From: Nomia melanderi
Lineage: Eukaryota > Arthropoda > Insecta > Hymenoptera > Halictidae
Reading direction: 5' to 3'
DNA: 64,000 nucleotides
Assembly: GCF_051020985.1 (NCBI RefSeq)
Contig: NC_135001.1
Location: 21,383,896 to 21,447,895 of the forward strand
Below the pieces are notes generated by a model. It worked only from the letters and a program-made list of their open reading frames with translations, was not told the DNA's origin and made no database searches. The position numbers were made by a program, and so were the translations under genes. This document shows, piece by piece, positions 1 to 12,242 of the stretch (position 1 is the first letter of the stretch; each line of letters opens with the position of its first letter).

Positions 1-147
1 GTTTCGTTGCTCAATGGTTTTTCCTTTAATCGCGATAAATAGTTTTTGTTTCATCAAACTGTAATATCTTTACTAGTATGAACCAATATTCAAGTGTATC
101 ATTGTACAATCATTACATTAGTTTCGTTCGCCTTGAATTGCGCTTGC

Positions 148-583
148 GAATGCTCACGTTTGGAAACTGCACGGCTGGAAAGTTGATTGACTCTCAGTCA
201 CCACTTGATTTAATATAACAAAACTATGAAGTTGAATATTTAGTACTTTAAATTGAACTTTGTATTGCTATGTGAAATATTTAAATAGAATAGCTTCGTT
301 GCTTAATTTACGCGTGAATCATCGTTAGATTAGCTTCAAACAATGTCGTCTAGATCTCGTCGGAAAATGTTGCATATTTCCAGAAAACTTTTGAGTGCAA
401 AGGGTTAATAATTCGTTCAAAATGATTTATTTTAGGTGTCCTGTCCGATGTTTTGACTCCGGAAGAACCCGAATCGATATTCGAGCGTGCAAGATACCTA
501 AAATAAATCATTTCAAACGAATTATCAACAATTATCTAAGTATTCAACTTTCCAACCGTGCATTTTCCAAACGTGAGCATTTG
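148..583. repeat. Foldback element with an inserted family A element
   Basis: Outer arms at 148-186 and 545-583 are inverted copies with only a few mismatches (GCTCACGTTTGGAAA against its complement). Inner arms at 410-437 and 495-522 are also inverted copies. Sequence 188-407 sits in the left side only and is a family A element, so it interrupted an older foldback of about 215 bp. Confidence 0.7.
188..407. mobile_element. TTAA element family A, left end lost
   Basis: It shares the family A interior (GACTCTCAGTCACCACTTGA, then a TTTAGTACT-like stretch) and the right end GAGTGCAAAGGGTTAA. The left terminus TTAACCCTTTGCACTCGAG is missing. Confidence 0.7.
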
Positions 584-1296
584 ATTATTTATTAAATTCA
601 ATTTAAACTGTTCGCCATGTGCTCGATTCGAAAAAATAAATGTTCAAAGCGTTGCACAGTTATTGTACTATGTGAGATCGCATTCGTCCGATGTTTCGAC
701 TCCGGAAGAAGCCGGATTGATATTCGAGGACTGTAACCAGACACCGTTTAGATATTTTCGAAAAACATACAGTCCCTGTTGGAACGCTGTTTACCCAATT
801 GGCATACGTGATTCACGCCGCGTATCTGCGCGCGGCTTGGATCGAGCGTGCTCGCAGGTACGAATCACTCGCGTGATCGTAACGAGGCGACCGGCAGTCT
901 GGTATTAATCTTATGATATCGAGTAATCAGCGGTGCAAACGTGATTAAACGTCGTAACGTGGATCGAAATTGATCCCGAGGGTCTCTCGAGTAACGATTA
1001 CCTAAAGGAACATTCGAGTTCCGAAAAATAGATCTAATCGATCGAATCGATTTGAAGGTGAGCGAATTCTCGGAAAACCGGAAGTCGATACTTTGGCGTG
1101 AATCGTTGAACTTGTCACGATTAAAACACGATAAAGATCGTTTGCTTTTGAAGGAATTGGGGATAGTCGTTTTAATGGACGCTTCCTAAGAGGCAAGATA
1201 TTTTTCAATTTTTATCTGGGAGTTACAAGACTTTCGAGGGTTTGTTAACCTTCTGCACTCGAGAACTTCTACAAGGTATCGATGTATGAAACATAG

Positions 1297-1437
1297 AAAT
1301 AAAGTAGTTATATTTAGAAATAAAATAGTTATATTTGGAAATAAAATAGTTATGTCTAGAAATAAAATAGTTATGTCTAGAAATAAAATAGTTATATCTA
1401 GAAATAAAATAGTAATATTTAGAAATAAAATAGTATT
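1297..1437. repeat. 21-bp minisatellite, about 6.7 copies
   Basis: Units follow AAATAAAATAGTTATATYTA plus G. The 21-bp period is a multiple of three, so both strands stay open and give repetitive seven-residue peptides. Nothing suggests these are translated. Confidence 0.9.
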
Positions 1438-2206
1438 AACTAATAGCACCATATTACTTGCAAATAATATTATCAATTTCTGACCAGTAAATAATGAACG
1501 TTTACAATTAAAAATATTGCGGAGTAAAGAGTTAAAACTCGTTTTGAAGTCTTATCGTTAGCTTGAGAGCAACAGTTTTAATTTCCACAGGCTGTTAACT
1601 TTTACTTTATTTCCATGTAACTGGTCTCTAGCGATACAGCATTAAGATTGTTAATGAATTCTTAAAACTCACTCTGGAATCTTACCTTGAGACCAATACA
1701 AATTTCAATGTTTACCTTATTTGGCAACCAGAAACGATTCCAGAAGTTACAATACTCCAATTAAATTTTCCGACAGTCTAAAACCCTCGCGTACGATTGG
1801 TCTTTCTATCTAGATACCGTACTATTCAGCCAGCGTGTAATTAGCTTCGAATGGGCAAAGAAAGTTGAAGCCTTTCGATTCTCCGTTCTCGATCGAACGA
1901 TGGCGAACGAGGTGAAACGGCGCGGGGATCGATCGGTTCCTGGAAGAGCCGATCGCCTGAATGAAACGCGTCTACCGGTGGAATTCGAGACGTGAATCAT
2001 AGCGAGAAACCGGAACTGTCCGCGGCGCAGGTTCGCCGTAAATCGTGCACCGATCTTGAATGAAATTTTCTCGGAACTCGTGGAGCACGCCGGTTGCGTA
2101 GCGTAGCGTCGCGCCACGCCACCAGCCCGCGGCACGTCGTTTCTGCCATTCCAGGCGAGCTTCCACGAAAATCGTTGCGAAACGCGCACGGAAACGAACT
2201 GCTAAG

Positions 2207-2490
2207 GTTTCTTTACTTCTACACCGTCGAAAGGACACAGATTTTCGTCGAATCATTTTCAATGATTTGCAGTTTACTTTGTTTCTTGTTTATTCTGGTT
2301 CAGATGGTAATCTTCGAGACGATTACAAATTGTTTTTATTCGTTTCTTTACTTCTACACCGTCGAAAAGACACAGATTTTCTTCGAATTTCAGATCATAG
2401 ACACCGCCATCGTTTTCAATTAACTTTATTTCTTGTTTATACTGGTTCAGATGGTAATTACCTTCGCGACGATTACAAATTGTTTTTACT
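2207..2490. repeat. Two-copy direct duplication
   Basis: TTTCTTTACTTCTACACCGT recurs at 2207 and 2342, and the second part (TTCAGATGGTAAT then GACGATTACAAATTGTTTTTA) recurs at 2308 and about 2450. The copies differ by indels. Confidence 0.8.
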
Positions 2491-2779
2491 TTTCTATTCC
2501 GAACAAGCGAAGGCATTTGATCGATCGAACAGCGGATAATTTACTCGTGAACTATGATCGGTACAACTGCTTTGCCATTGATAACTGATAAGCGATTTAT
2601 CGGTATCAGAAGAACGTTTGATTGAAATTCTAAAGAGTTGAGTAATATTTGAGCCGCTCAGAGGCCAATGCGGTTAAGTGTAGCTATTAAGAATTGCGGA
2701 AACTAATACTTTTAATATATTTATTTAATTATAATTAATATTATTAATATATAAGTTTCAATTAATTCCCCTGTCGTAA

Positions 2780-3277
2780 TTTCTATACACAAATTTCAAA
2801 GTGACAATTCATCTGCTCGATAGTCTTAGTGTTAAGTAGGGTTAAAAAAATAACAAATGTTTTCCTGACAAATTATTAAAGAAATTAATAATCCGCAAAC
2901 TGAATAGTAAATCACTTAAAGTTTCAATGAATGCACCCTTGTAATTTCTATACAAAAATTTCAAAACGTCAGTTCATCTGCTCGATAGTCTTAGTGTTAA
3001 GTAGGGTTAAAAAAATAATAAATGTTTCCCTGAGAAATTATTAAAGAAATTAATAATCCGCAAACTGAATAGTAAATCGCTTAAAGTTTCAATGAATGCA
3101 CCCTTGTAATTTCTATACAAAAATTTCAAAACGTCAATTTACCTCCTCGGTAGTTTTAGTGTTAAGTAGGGTTAAAAAGATAACAAATGTTTCCCTGAGA
3201 AATTATTAAAGAAACTTAGTAATGCACAAATTTCAAAATGTCAATTCATCTGCTGGGTAGATTTAGTGTTAATTAGG
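2780..3277. repeat. 165-bp tandem array derived from family C
   Basis: The landmark GTGTTAAGTAGGGTTAAAAA occurs at about 2829, 2994 and 3159, an exact 165-bp period, followed by a degenerate partial unit ending GTGTTAATTAGGG. Each unit contains the family C interior (GAGAAATTATTAAAGAAATT and AATTTCAAAACGTCA) and its right-end motif, so the array grew out of such an element. Confidence 0.85.
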
Positions 3278-3950
3278 GTGAAGTCTTTCAGGTAACCGAA
3301 TCGAAAATTGCGCAAGGTGGGTAGGGAAAGCGGCGACAACGAGACGGGTCGGAGCGTGTACGCGACCTAGAAAGCGTGAGCAACAGGTGGCGGCAGGTAG
3401 CCAACGGGGGATGACGACCCGGTGACTCATGGGGTTGCTCCGGGAATGTTGATCGTTCTCCTTTGGCCCCCTTTCTTCCTTTTCGCCGACCGTCTTTACC
3501 TGGCTGAGTCACATTCCACTCACACACCGGTGCACGCGTTCTTGCACCTGAGGAAACACGAGAGGACCGTTTCTTTTCACCGTGTTCTATTCATCGAACG
3601 GACACCGTTGCGTACGAGATCCCTTCTCTGTAGTTCGTCAACCCCGGACGATCCAGAGATTCGTATCAATTTTCTGGAGTACCCGTGAAATCCTGTCGAC
3701 CGCAGAATATATGGTACTCGTGTATCGAATTGACTGCTGGGTTAACCGATTTATTGATCAATGTAACAATGAAAAGATGAATAATAGGAAAATGCAGAAT
3801 GATTCGCGAGGAACGCAATAATTAATCAGTTAACTGTGTTTGACGAGTGTACACGTCATCGTGAAGCTTGATATGATAATTCTTTCAGCGATGAGTTCTT
3901 GATTTTTTCACATAAACATGTAATTGTTCTTGGTTTCGCTTTGATCTTTG

Positions 3951-4177
3951 TTAACACGTTGAACGCCGCACGATTTCATAGAGCAAAATACACAAAATGG
4001 AAAAAATACAATATTAAATTATTAATCCCGCATTCATCTAGCTGAACATCACCACATTAGGTAGCATTATTTGTAATATAGAAATATTTCTAAATAATCG
4101 TCGTTTAATCGAGTGAACTATAGCAATTCGATTTGGTCTAGGGTCACCGGAGACCCCCACGGCAGTCAACGTGTTAA
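3951..4177. mobile_element. TTAA element family E
   Basis: Complete 227-bp copy running from TTAACACGTTGAACGCCGCA to GTCAACGTGTTAA, with TTAA at both ends. The inner palindrome near the right end reads GGGTCACCGGAGACCC, imperfect here. Confidence 0.85.
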
Positions 4178-4390
4178 TACAATAAAACTTAATAACTGGT
4201 TAATATAATAAAACAAATCTTTGAATTTCATTATGAACCACAGTGTCAACTGTGTAGCCGCTTTGTTTTGCTGACAATGGATTAAAACTTTACATGTAGA
4301 AAGTGAATCACAAACGTTGATACGTCCCGGTAAATGTTTTCTTTATTCAACTGTTGAAGCAGTTTTGATGTGTTTTTTATTCAAAGGAAC

Positions 4391-4614
4391 ATGACACTGG
4401 AACTACCGAGCATTTAATACGATTAATATGCAATTCCCATAAAAATCGTAACAATAGATTATTTTCAGTTTCTTCAGACATTCATTATAGTACTGAAATG
4501 AAACTATTTTCAAAATCATTTCGAATATTCAATGCTTCGAAGATATCAATAATTGCCAAACAAAAAACTCGAAACCAGTGATTTTGACTGGTACGGTAGT
4601 TCCAGTGATAATAA
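4391..4614. mobile_element. TTAA element family B, degenerate ends
   Basis: Family B interior from ACACTGGAACTACCGAGC to GGTACGGTAGTTCCAGTG. The flanking tetranucleotides have mutated away from TTAA. Confidence 0.8.
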
Positions 4615-5211
4615 ATCATTGTTACGGTCAATGTAGCGTGGATGAAAGATTAATATCTACATCGCACCTAGACAGTTCCAAACGAAACAGTCAACGATAG
4701 TACGGATTAGAAACGCGGATCTACTTTTAATGAACCCGTAGGGGTGTTAAATGCCATTGCCGTTCTCTAATGGCCGATTACCTGACAGGAATGTCGCTCT
4801 TATCTCTCTCCGTCTGCCCCGAGTCTCATGGCAGTAACTCCTGCCACTCATAACTATACTGTTACACCATTAAATAATGATAGTCCGTGAGATCGATACT
4901 CGTATCAAGCGTGTCACTCGCAGCTGTACCCGCGCCGATACAGCGTTCCGCGATCGACAACCGTGCACTCGCAAACAAATTGTCATCTTGAGATCCTCTT
5001 TTTTTAGGTACATCGACTACCGAACTAACGAAAATGAATTGACATAATACTTAGTAGTACACTGCCAGGTTACTTGCAATTAATAGTATTTTAATTAACA
5101 GAATGTGGGAATCAAAATGGAACACGTTGTTTACGTTCATAAAAACAAAACGCTTCTATCATGCACAATTTTTCATGATTACTATTTTTCAGATTAGAAA
5201 CTCGTTTGCTA

Positions 5212-5441
5212 TTAACATGTAACACCACATGTGGTACACGTTAATTTTTGTAACAAAATATTGAGGGACACATGGTCAAGAATAGCCGTATACGTTACAA
5301 AGCACCGGAAACATCAAGAAACGATATGAAAATATATAAAATTAAACAAAGGCTTGAATATAACTTAATATTCTATTTAAAAAATCAATATAGTTCATAA
5401 GCAAAATATGACCGAAATTTCCATGGCATTCAACGTGTTAA
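5212..5441. mobile_element. TTAA element family F
   Basis: It contains ACCACATGTGGTACACGTTA, GACACATGGTCAAG and GCAAAATATGACCG, and ends GCATTCAACGTGTTAA. A second copy lies at 48475-48898. Its right TTAA is the left TTAA of the next element. Confidence 0.7.
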
Positions 5442-5665
5442 CCATTAGCACTCCAGATGGTTTTGTAATTTACCAGCAACTAATTTTTATGGTATCTATA
5501 GTGAAAATGAAAAATGCTGTAACATTCCTTCGATCTTTTATTTTCCTTCTAGTACAAAATTCGGATGTGTAGAAAGTCTGATAATTTTGTGGTAGTTTCG
5601 ATTCATTAAAATATTTAATATTACAACTGGTGCAATATTGGAGCCCACGGAGTTCAAAGGGTTAA
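5438..5665. mobile_element. TTAA element family D, inverted orientation
   Basis: Runs from TTAACCATTAGCACTCCAGA to GAGTTCAAAGGGTTAA. It abuts the family F element and shares its TTAA. Confidence 0.85.
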
Positions 5666-6497
5666 ACACCGGTGACAGCTCCGTGACACGTGTTCCCCAA
5701 ATAAAATATCAATCGCGAACGAACGAAGGCGACAATGTCTCTAAATGTCTCTGTTCGATAAAAAGGAGCATACACGTAGGAGTTAAACAGAGCGAACAGT
5801 GCCCGGCAGTGAGGAGGAACGCGAGGATTGGCAAACTTTCCAGCGGAGGACCATCGGGCGCGCGCGCGACAGTATGACTCACGCCTCGCAGATAAATTCT
5901 GAGAGCCTAAGTGGTTCCCGTGCAGGAAGTTGCAAACCGTCCGCATCGATTGTCGCGTTTCATAGGAAAATTTTCCTGGAAACACGAGATCCGCGCCGTG
6001 ACTCACGGTCCCTCTAGCGAAGATCCAAGGTCATCGATCCGCCCACCGAGCGAGCGGCTCGTTCGCCAAGCTCGGTGGGACGGGAAAATTCGAAAAGAGG
6101 GAGGATGATCCGGCAGCAGGGAGAAACTTCCGGCAGATTCCGGTTCGTTGATCCCCGATCTGCTCTCTCTTGACGTATAGTCGATCGATTATCCTCGAGA
6201 TTCATTCGTCCGGATCGCGTGTCCTCCGCTGGACCCGAAACGCTCGGCGAATTGAAGCGTAGGAAGGCTAACGATGGAATTCGGGAGGATTCAACTGTGA
6301 ATCGGTGGGCGATGAACCGGGTTTTGCATGTTGCAGGACTGTATGCGGTTCTGATGGAACTATTTTGTATAGAATGCTGTGTAAGGAGTTTCCAATTGGT
6401 TGAAATACTAAAATAGGAAGAAACGTTTGACACTAACCGTAACTAGTCGAGTAACTGGCTAGAAAATGGACGAACAAATTAGATGACACGTTTCTTT

Positions 6498-6679
6498 TTA
6501 ACACTAGAACTAGGTACCAGTCGAAATGACTGGTTTTGTTTGTTTAGCAATTGTTGATATCTTCGAAGCATCGAATATTCGAAATGATTTTGGAAATAGT
6601 TTCATTTCAGTACTATAATGAATGTCTGAAGAAACTGAAAATAATCTATTCGTTACGATTACGGTAGCTCTAGTGTTGG
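6498..6679. mobile_element. TTAA element family B, inverted orientation
   Basis: Starts TTAACACTAGAACTAGGTAC, carries the inner palindrome CCAGTCGAAATGACTGG at about 6518, and ends in CTCTAGTGTTGG. The far end is shortened relative to other copies. Confidence 0.8.
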
Positions 6680-7275
6680 AAATAGAAATAAAAGGAAGAA
6701 TAAAAATTGAGAAATTAATTCGACAATATAGGGATTGATATAAAATTAAATGAACAAAAGAAAACGCTGGCAAGTGAAAAAGATGACTGCTTCTAAAAGT
6801 TAAAAGTCGATGAGAGTTTGATGCATTTTTACATTTCGATTGTCGTTAAATAGTATTATTATTTTAAGAACAACATTATGAGGAACTTAAGTCTACTGTG
6901 CAGAGATATGAAATTTTACCATGGATTTAAGATTAAACCTGGCTTCAACTTTTATCTGAATATTAAACATCCAACGGTTAATGTTTGCAGCGTGTACAGT
7001 TACGTGCGGGTGATTATCCTAAGCAGGATCCGAATCGAATCTGCGGTGGATTATCGACAGGAAAAGCTGGAAGATTATTAATTATCTGATTGGAGACCTC
7101 GAAATCCAGTAATAAACAGAGAGAATAGAATTTTCAGGGTCTTCTCAGCAATGTTTCCTTACTGTAACCGTCGAGAAGTTAAATTGTTTTTCATTTTCTG
7201 TAAGAAAAAATAAAAATGTATTCATTGGAATTCTGATTAGCTTCTATTTCCACTTTTACATTACTAGATCAATGC

Positions 7276-7689
7276 TTAACACTAAAACTACCGAGCATTT
7301 AATACGATTAACCCTTTGAACTCTGTAGGCTCCAATATTGCACCAGTTATAATATTAAATATTTTAATGAATCTTAAAGAAACTACCCTAAAATTATTAG
7401 ATTCTCCACACATTCAAATTTTGCACTGAGAAGGAAAATAAAAGATCGAAGAAATGTTATGGCAGTTCTCATTTTCGCTAGGAATACTATAAAAACTAGT
7501 TAATATGTAATCAATATAAAAATTGTAATAGATTATTTCCAGTTTTCTCATACATTCGTTACAGTATTCAAGTGAAACTATTTGTTTTCCAGATCATCTC
7601 CAACAATCACTGCTACTAAGATATCAATAATTGTGAAACAAAGAGGTCGAAATCAGCCATTTTAACTGGTACGGTAGTTCTAGTGTTAA
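7276..7689. mobile_element. Family B element split by a family D element
   Basis: Left half TTAACACTAAAACTACCGAG stops at the internal TTAA of AATACGATTAATATG. A family D piece (7308-7503, beginning TTAACCCTTTGAACTCTGTA) follows, and the B sequence resumes with TTAATATG and runs to GGTAGTTCTAGTGTTAA. TTAA flanks the insert on both sides. The D right terminus is deleted. Confidence 0.85.
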
Positions 7690-9297
7690 TCGTTCAAAAA
7701 ACCGTTTGTACCTTTTCAATAATTGCAAAAGAAGACGCCAGGAATTTTGACACATTCGATGGTTCTAGTATTAAAGAACACCGTTTCCTTTCAAGATAAC
7801 GTGGATACAGGACAATCTGAGACCAGTTTAAGACCAGTTCTCCCTGAGGAATGCTATTGTAAATCCGAGCTCGCGCCTTGCACGTAAGTACGCGCGTTTT
7901 TACATTGAATTGTGAACGGAACAATTGAACCGCTCATTTTTTAACGAGATTAACGCGATAAAGGAAACAGTAGAAAAATTCAATGAAATTCCATATGCAC
8001 AGGAAAGGTCGAGCACACTGAGGTTCAAATTTGATAACCCTCAAAAAGTGTCATGAGTGAAAAGACTCATCTTTCTTTTTTACTTGCATCAGAACGTTTT
8101 TGTTCGATAAGATGCAATCATTTCCATATATATTCATTTATTATTACGCGGAAGTATTCGCAGATACAACAAAGGACAACACCCTTTTAAAATTGAATTT
8201 CTACAAATTGGAGAACATTTGATATTTAAAAATGTCTAAATTTCTTGCGATTTTCAATTCACTCTAGGAAAGATAATGCGATCATTTCTAATGATTCTGT
8301 TCTAAAATGGACTGGCAACTTAACCGCTCCGCATTCGAATTACCCGTTAATGTGTCCATTATAGCGTTGCCTGCTGCTATCTAACAGGCAGAGGCTGAAA
8401 CTAAACGCAAAATATAGAATTATCGGTAATGCTAAGAAACATCATAAAATTATATGATGGTGTCATCTACGTTGCAATGGTCAAGTTCACTGCACGCTTC
8501 ACGAACTTGATAGACAAGTCAACAAATTTTTGGGTAGGATCACCGGCAAGAGATAAGGTAGACGAGGCATCTTAGGAGACTTCGTGATCGATAGTGTTAG
8601 GTCGTGACCGTGTCGAGGGGGAAATTAAGCGAACTTCTTTACCGCTCGTACCGAGGCGATGATCATTGGTTTCCGAGGTTTTTCGGTGAGTTCAGCCATC
8701 GAACCTTCCGAATCGTTTGCAAGTAAAATAGAAGCGTTCTACTGACCTACGTCGCATATCTGGACCCTTATGTAATATAATGTAACATAAAAGAAATCAA
8801 AATTTCGTACAGTGGCACTCTCGGCGTGGCGACAACCAGACCGACAAAATGGCCGATCGATCTCGGTACTCCAGGCGCCGGGAATGCGAGACTGCGGTTT
8901 GCAAAATATAGACACCGAGTTAAAAGTTAAATAAAGAAAAAACAAACGCCTATTGAAGTACAGTCTTTTTGGACATTTATAAAACTACATAATTCAGACA
9001 GATAATAGAACATGTAAATGAATAAATTATTAAGTTTATGTAGTTGTATAGTTTAATTTAGTTTTAAATAGTTTTATATAGTTTTGTACGCTTTGATACG
9101 CTTTCATATCGTTTTATATAGTGTTATACAATTTAATTATAATTAAAGATAAGATATAGATTTAGAAAGGGCGGTCGATGGAATTGAATGTCCATTCACC
9201 TCCAACGATTTGGCGATCTTATCAATAAAATGAACAAAAATTATAACGAATACATGGGAAATGAGAAAAGAAAACACGTTCGACACTTTGGGCTAGT

Positions 9298-9303
9298 TTT
9301 ATT
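9298..9303 (-). terminator. Candidate distal poly(A) signal AATAAA
   Basis: A further canonical hexamer on the minus strand, about 4.3 kb after the stop and near the lower edge of the repeat-free zone. It could end an extended 3' UTR. Confidence 0.25.
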
Positions 9304-9722
9304 AATTCAATTAACAACGTGTTTATAATACTCTTCATCTCTTCCTCTTATTTATAATTACATAATTGTAATGAACTGTTTATTGTTTTCCTTAGACCCG
9401 TCGTCTTTCAACATCTTAGCGTAACTCATTCAAAGTCGCGGACACACGCTTGCAGAAGCACAATAGGATCAATCACGTTATTATCATCACCAAAACTCAA
9501 TCGGAATCGTTAATCGTAACAGTCGTCGTCATATAATCACTCAGCGTACCTAGTACTTAGTTTTTACTGGATATGGCAGCTACAACTTATAAGAAATATT
9601 ACAAAATCACCGAAGATTCGTTCGTCTTGCGTTTACGAATTGTTTTCGTCACACTCATACAAACACTATCATACCGGTTACGAGCTCTCTGCGGGTTCTC
9701 TTCTTTTCATCTTCTTCATCGT

Positions 9723-9774
9723 CATATCATCATCATCATCGCCAACATCATCATCATAATCATCATCATAATCG

Positions 9775-9806
<32 letters not shown>

Positions 9807-9845
9807 TTCATCATCTTGTTTTTCTTCTTCTTCATCTTCATCCTT
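9723..9845. repeat. ATC trinucleotide microsatellite
   Basis: Interrupted CAT/ATC run grading into CTT repeats. Open frames through it give poly-Ile or poly-Asp and are not genes. Confidence 0.95.
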
Positions 9846-10203
9846 TCTTATTTCATTAATTTTTCTTCTCTCCCACACGACGACCCTTGCCAGTTAACAA
9901 TTTTAGACTTGTCTTCGTGCGAGTGTGGGCCTGTTCGGAACGTTGTCGACAAGTGATCGCGGCCAGTCCTCTGCGCTGTCGCCGGAACGCGCGTGAATGT
10001 AACAACATTATTCTACTCTCAACCATTTCTTCCGTGACATGTCACCTCGGCTCGCGTCTAACGTTCGCCACGTTTTCTCGCTTAATTGAAGGTTCAATCC
10101 GCGCGCGCGCTCTCGGATGTCTAACAACGATCGACGCGCGTACGATTAGGAAAAACGAAGTAAAACGTGTCGTGTTGAGATTACACGCGTTGCGCGCGCG
10201 TCA

Positions 10204-10275
10204 CGTGTACATATATTTATACATATATATTCTGTATATATATATATATATTATATATATATATATATATGTATA
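10204..10275. repeat. TA-rich dinucleotide tract
   Basis: Interrupted ATATAT run with TATG units, followed by GTATACACATATGCGTG. Confidence 0.9.
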
Positions 10276-10569
10276 CACATATGCGTGTATATCGTGTGTG
10301 CGTATTATTTCGAGATCTTTACAAAGTAGTTGAGCTGTGATCAAATCGAACAAGTTCTGAACAAAGCCGCGCTGGTGTCGATGTCGCAGCGTTTTTTTTT
10401 TTATTATTATTATTCTCTCTTCCCTCTTTGGATCGCGACTGCAAGAGATTCACACCATTAACCCCGTTCTGTGCACGCATTCACTCCTTCGTTCTATTTG
10501 GGCTGCATATGCAAATTTGTCTTCTAATTAGTCTTCTAGTAATTCAGTATTAATTAGTTACACAATTAA

Positions 10570-10575
10570 TTTATT
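10570..10575 (-). terminator. Candidate poly(A) signal AATAAA
   Basis: First canonical AATAAA I find on the minus strand after the CASK stop, about 3 kb downstream, in AT-rich sequence. Confidence 0.3.
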
Positions 10576-11436
10576 TAATCGCTTGTTAATTAATTACCTA
10601 ATCGTTAAATCTGCATATCTCGTGGAGTCCGCATTGTCTGTTTCTCTTATATTTTATGTATGCGTGTGTTCTCGTGTGTTCTCGTGTGTGTTCTCGTGTG
10701 CGCACGCGAGTTGACGCGTGCAAGCGTGTGCGATGTACGGTGACTCGTGTCTGTTCCTGTGTGGTACGTGTATTCATTGTCTACACGTGGCTCTGTAATG
10801 AGTACGTATGTTTTCTTTAGGTGTCACATGTGTACGCGTTGCGGCACGTGTGCACGTATTCTAGAATTTTTTCTTTCCATATCTTTTTTCTTCGCTTTCT
10901 CTCCTTTAATTGCGAGACGGTGTTTCGTATTATTTCATTATAACTGGTATAATTCTATCTATTTACTTGAGTTTACGTGTTATAAATATCGTATAGTAAA
11001 CCGCATTTTGTTACTTCGTCATTCAGTTATGCGCTTCTCTTTGTACAAGGGTGCAATGCGAACCGAGTGATATTTGTTTTGCGGTCGATCGTGTACGTGT
11101 GAGTATTTGTTTGCATTTGTGTCTTTGTGTTTGCGTGTGTGTGTGTTTGTGTGCGTGGGTTGGTGGATGTAACGTTTCCGAGGACATGTATGTTTCTGTG
11201 TATACATGCGAGTCGTGTATGGCAACGTAATCTCGCCGCAAAAAACAAAAGAATCAATTCGACATTCGAACCACGGCTGCCATTTCGTGAACGTCCGGCC
11301 TGACATGGCGCGGCAGTACCTAATCTGGTCCAAATGACGCCCGAATGATGAATAGCAGTGTCGTTGATCGGTTCCTTCGATCGAGCATTTTTCACCGAGA
11401 TTAGGTACTACGGTTTCGCGAATTCGAGGAAGGGAA

Positions 11437-11458
11437 CGCGTGCGCGCGCGCGCGCGCA
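11437..11458. repeat. GC dinucleotide run
   Basis: Alternating purine-pyrimidine TGCGCGCG run that could adopt a Z-DNA form. Confidence 0.85.
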
Positions 11459-11599
11459 GCGAAGGCTCGTGCTCGGACATTCCGGGTCCGGCGGGAGATC
11501 GAGAGACAAAATGGCGGGGACAGGTTCGAAAATAGAAACCACGAGTTCAATCGAATCGGGAACCGTTCGCATGGGAGAGTTTGGAATGCAATGGCAAAC

Positions 11600-11998
11600 G
11601 AGCAAAACGAAAAACGTAGACAGAGTCAGAGAAAGAGGCACAGAGAGAGAAAGAGTGAGAAAGAGAGAAAGAGTCAGAACGAGAAAAAAAGTCAGAGAGA
11701 GAAAGAGGCAGAGAAAGCGTCACAGAGAGAGAGAGAGAGAGAAAGTGTCACAGAGAGAAAGAGTCAGAGAAAGAGTCAGAAAGACAGAAAGAGTCAGAGA
11801 GAGAGAGAAAGTATTAGAGAGAGAATGAGTCAGAGAGAGAGAAAGTGTTAGAGAGAGAAAGAGTCAGAAAGAGAGAAAATGTTAGAGAGAGAAAGAGTCA
11901 GAGAAAGAGAGGAAGAGTCAAAGAGAGAAAGAGTCAGAGAGAAAAAGAGTCACAGAGAGAAAGAGCCAGAGACAGAGTCAGAGAGAGAGAGAAAACAA
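11600..11998. repeat. GA-rich polypurine tract, about 400 bp
   Basis: Plus strand is almost all purine with AGAGTCAGAGAGAGAAAGAG-like units. Long Arg/Glu/Lys open frames here are by-products. In a minus-strand CASK transcript it would be a CU-rich tract. Confidence 0.95.
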
Positions 11999-12236
11999 AC
12001 GGTAAAAGAAGAAAGTAGCGCTCGCGCATACATATTCGAACAATGGCCCGCCGCGATGTTTCGTGACCAATCGCGCACGAGCGGCCGCGTCAAGACGTTC
12101 GAACTACTAGACGAAATCGGCGATGTTCTCCTACTGCTTAATATTACAGGTAAACGACTAGTTCGTCGATAGTCCAGTTATTATTATTATTATTATTAGT
12201 AGTAGTAGTATTATTTCCCTTGTTTTCCTTCTTTCC

Positions 12237-12242
12237 TTTAAT
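12237..12242 (-). terminator. Candidate proximal poly(A) signal ATTAAA
   Basis: The minus strand reads ATTAAA about 1.4 kb after the CASK stop, just upstream of an AAT trinucleotide tract. This is a variant hexamer with no transcript support. Confidence 0.25.

Larger units (their letters stand above)
1..9297. other. 3' flank of CASK; no gene recognised
   Basis: I recognise no coding exon here on either strand. Open frames are short and unlike known proteins, including those in the GC-richer patches around 3300-3620 and 5790-6110. The stretch contains a foldback, tandem arrays and several TTAA elements, listed separately. Between about 7.7 and 9.3 kb I see nothing but unique AT-rich sequence. 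Confidence 0.6.

Noticed and set aside
1286..1483. Seven-residue repeat protein (RNKIVIF-like)
   Set aside because: It is the 21-bp minisatellite read in frame.
2780..3277. CRISPR-like array of regular repeats
   Set aside because: Eukaryotic context; units are contiguous 165-bp tandem copies with no variable spacers.
9573..9956. 127-codon open frame with poly-Ile and its poly-Asp mirror
   Set aside because: It is a translation of an ATC/CTT microsatellite, with no conserved residues.
11358..12172. Arg/Glu/Lys-rich open frames
   Set aside because: Products of the GA-rich polypurine tract, open in several frames at once.
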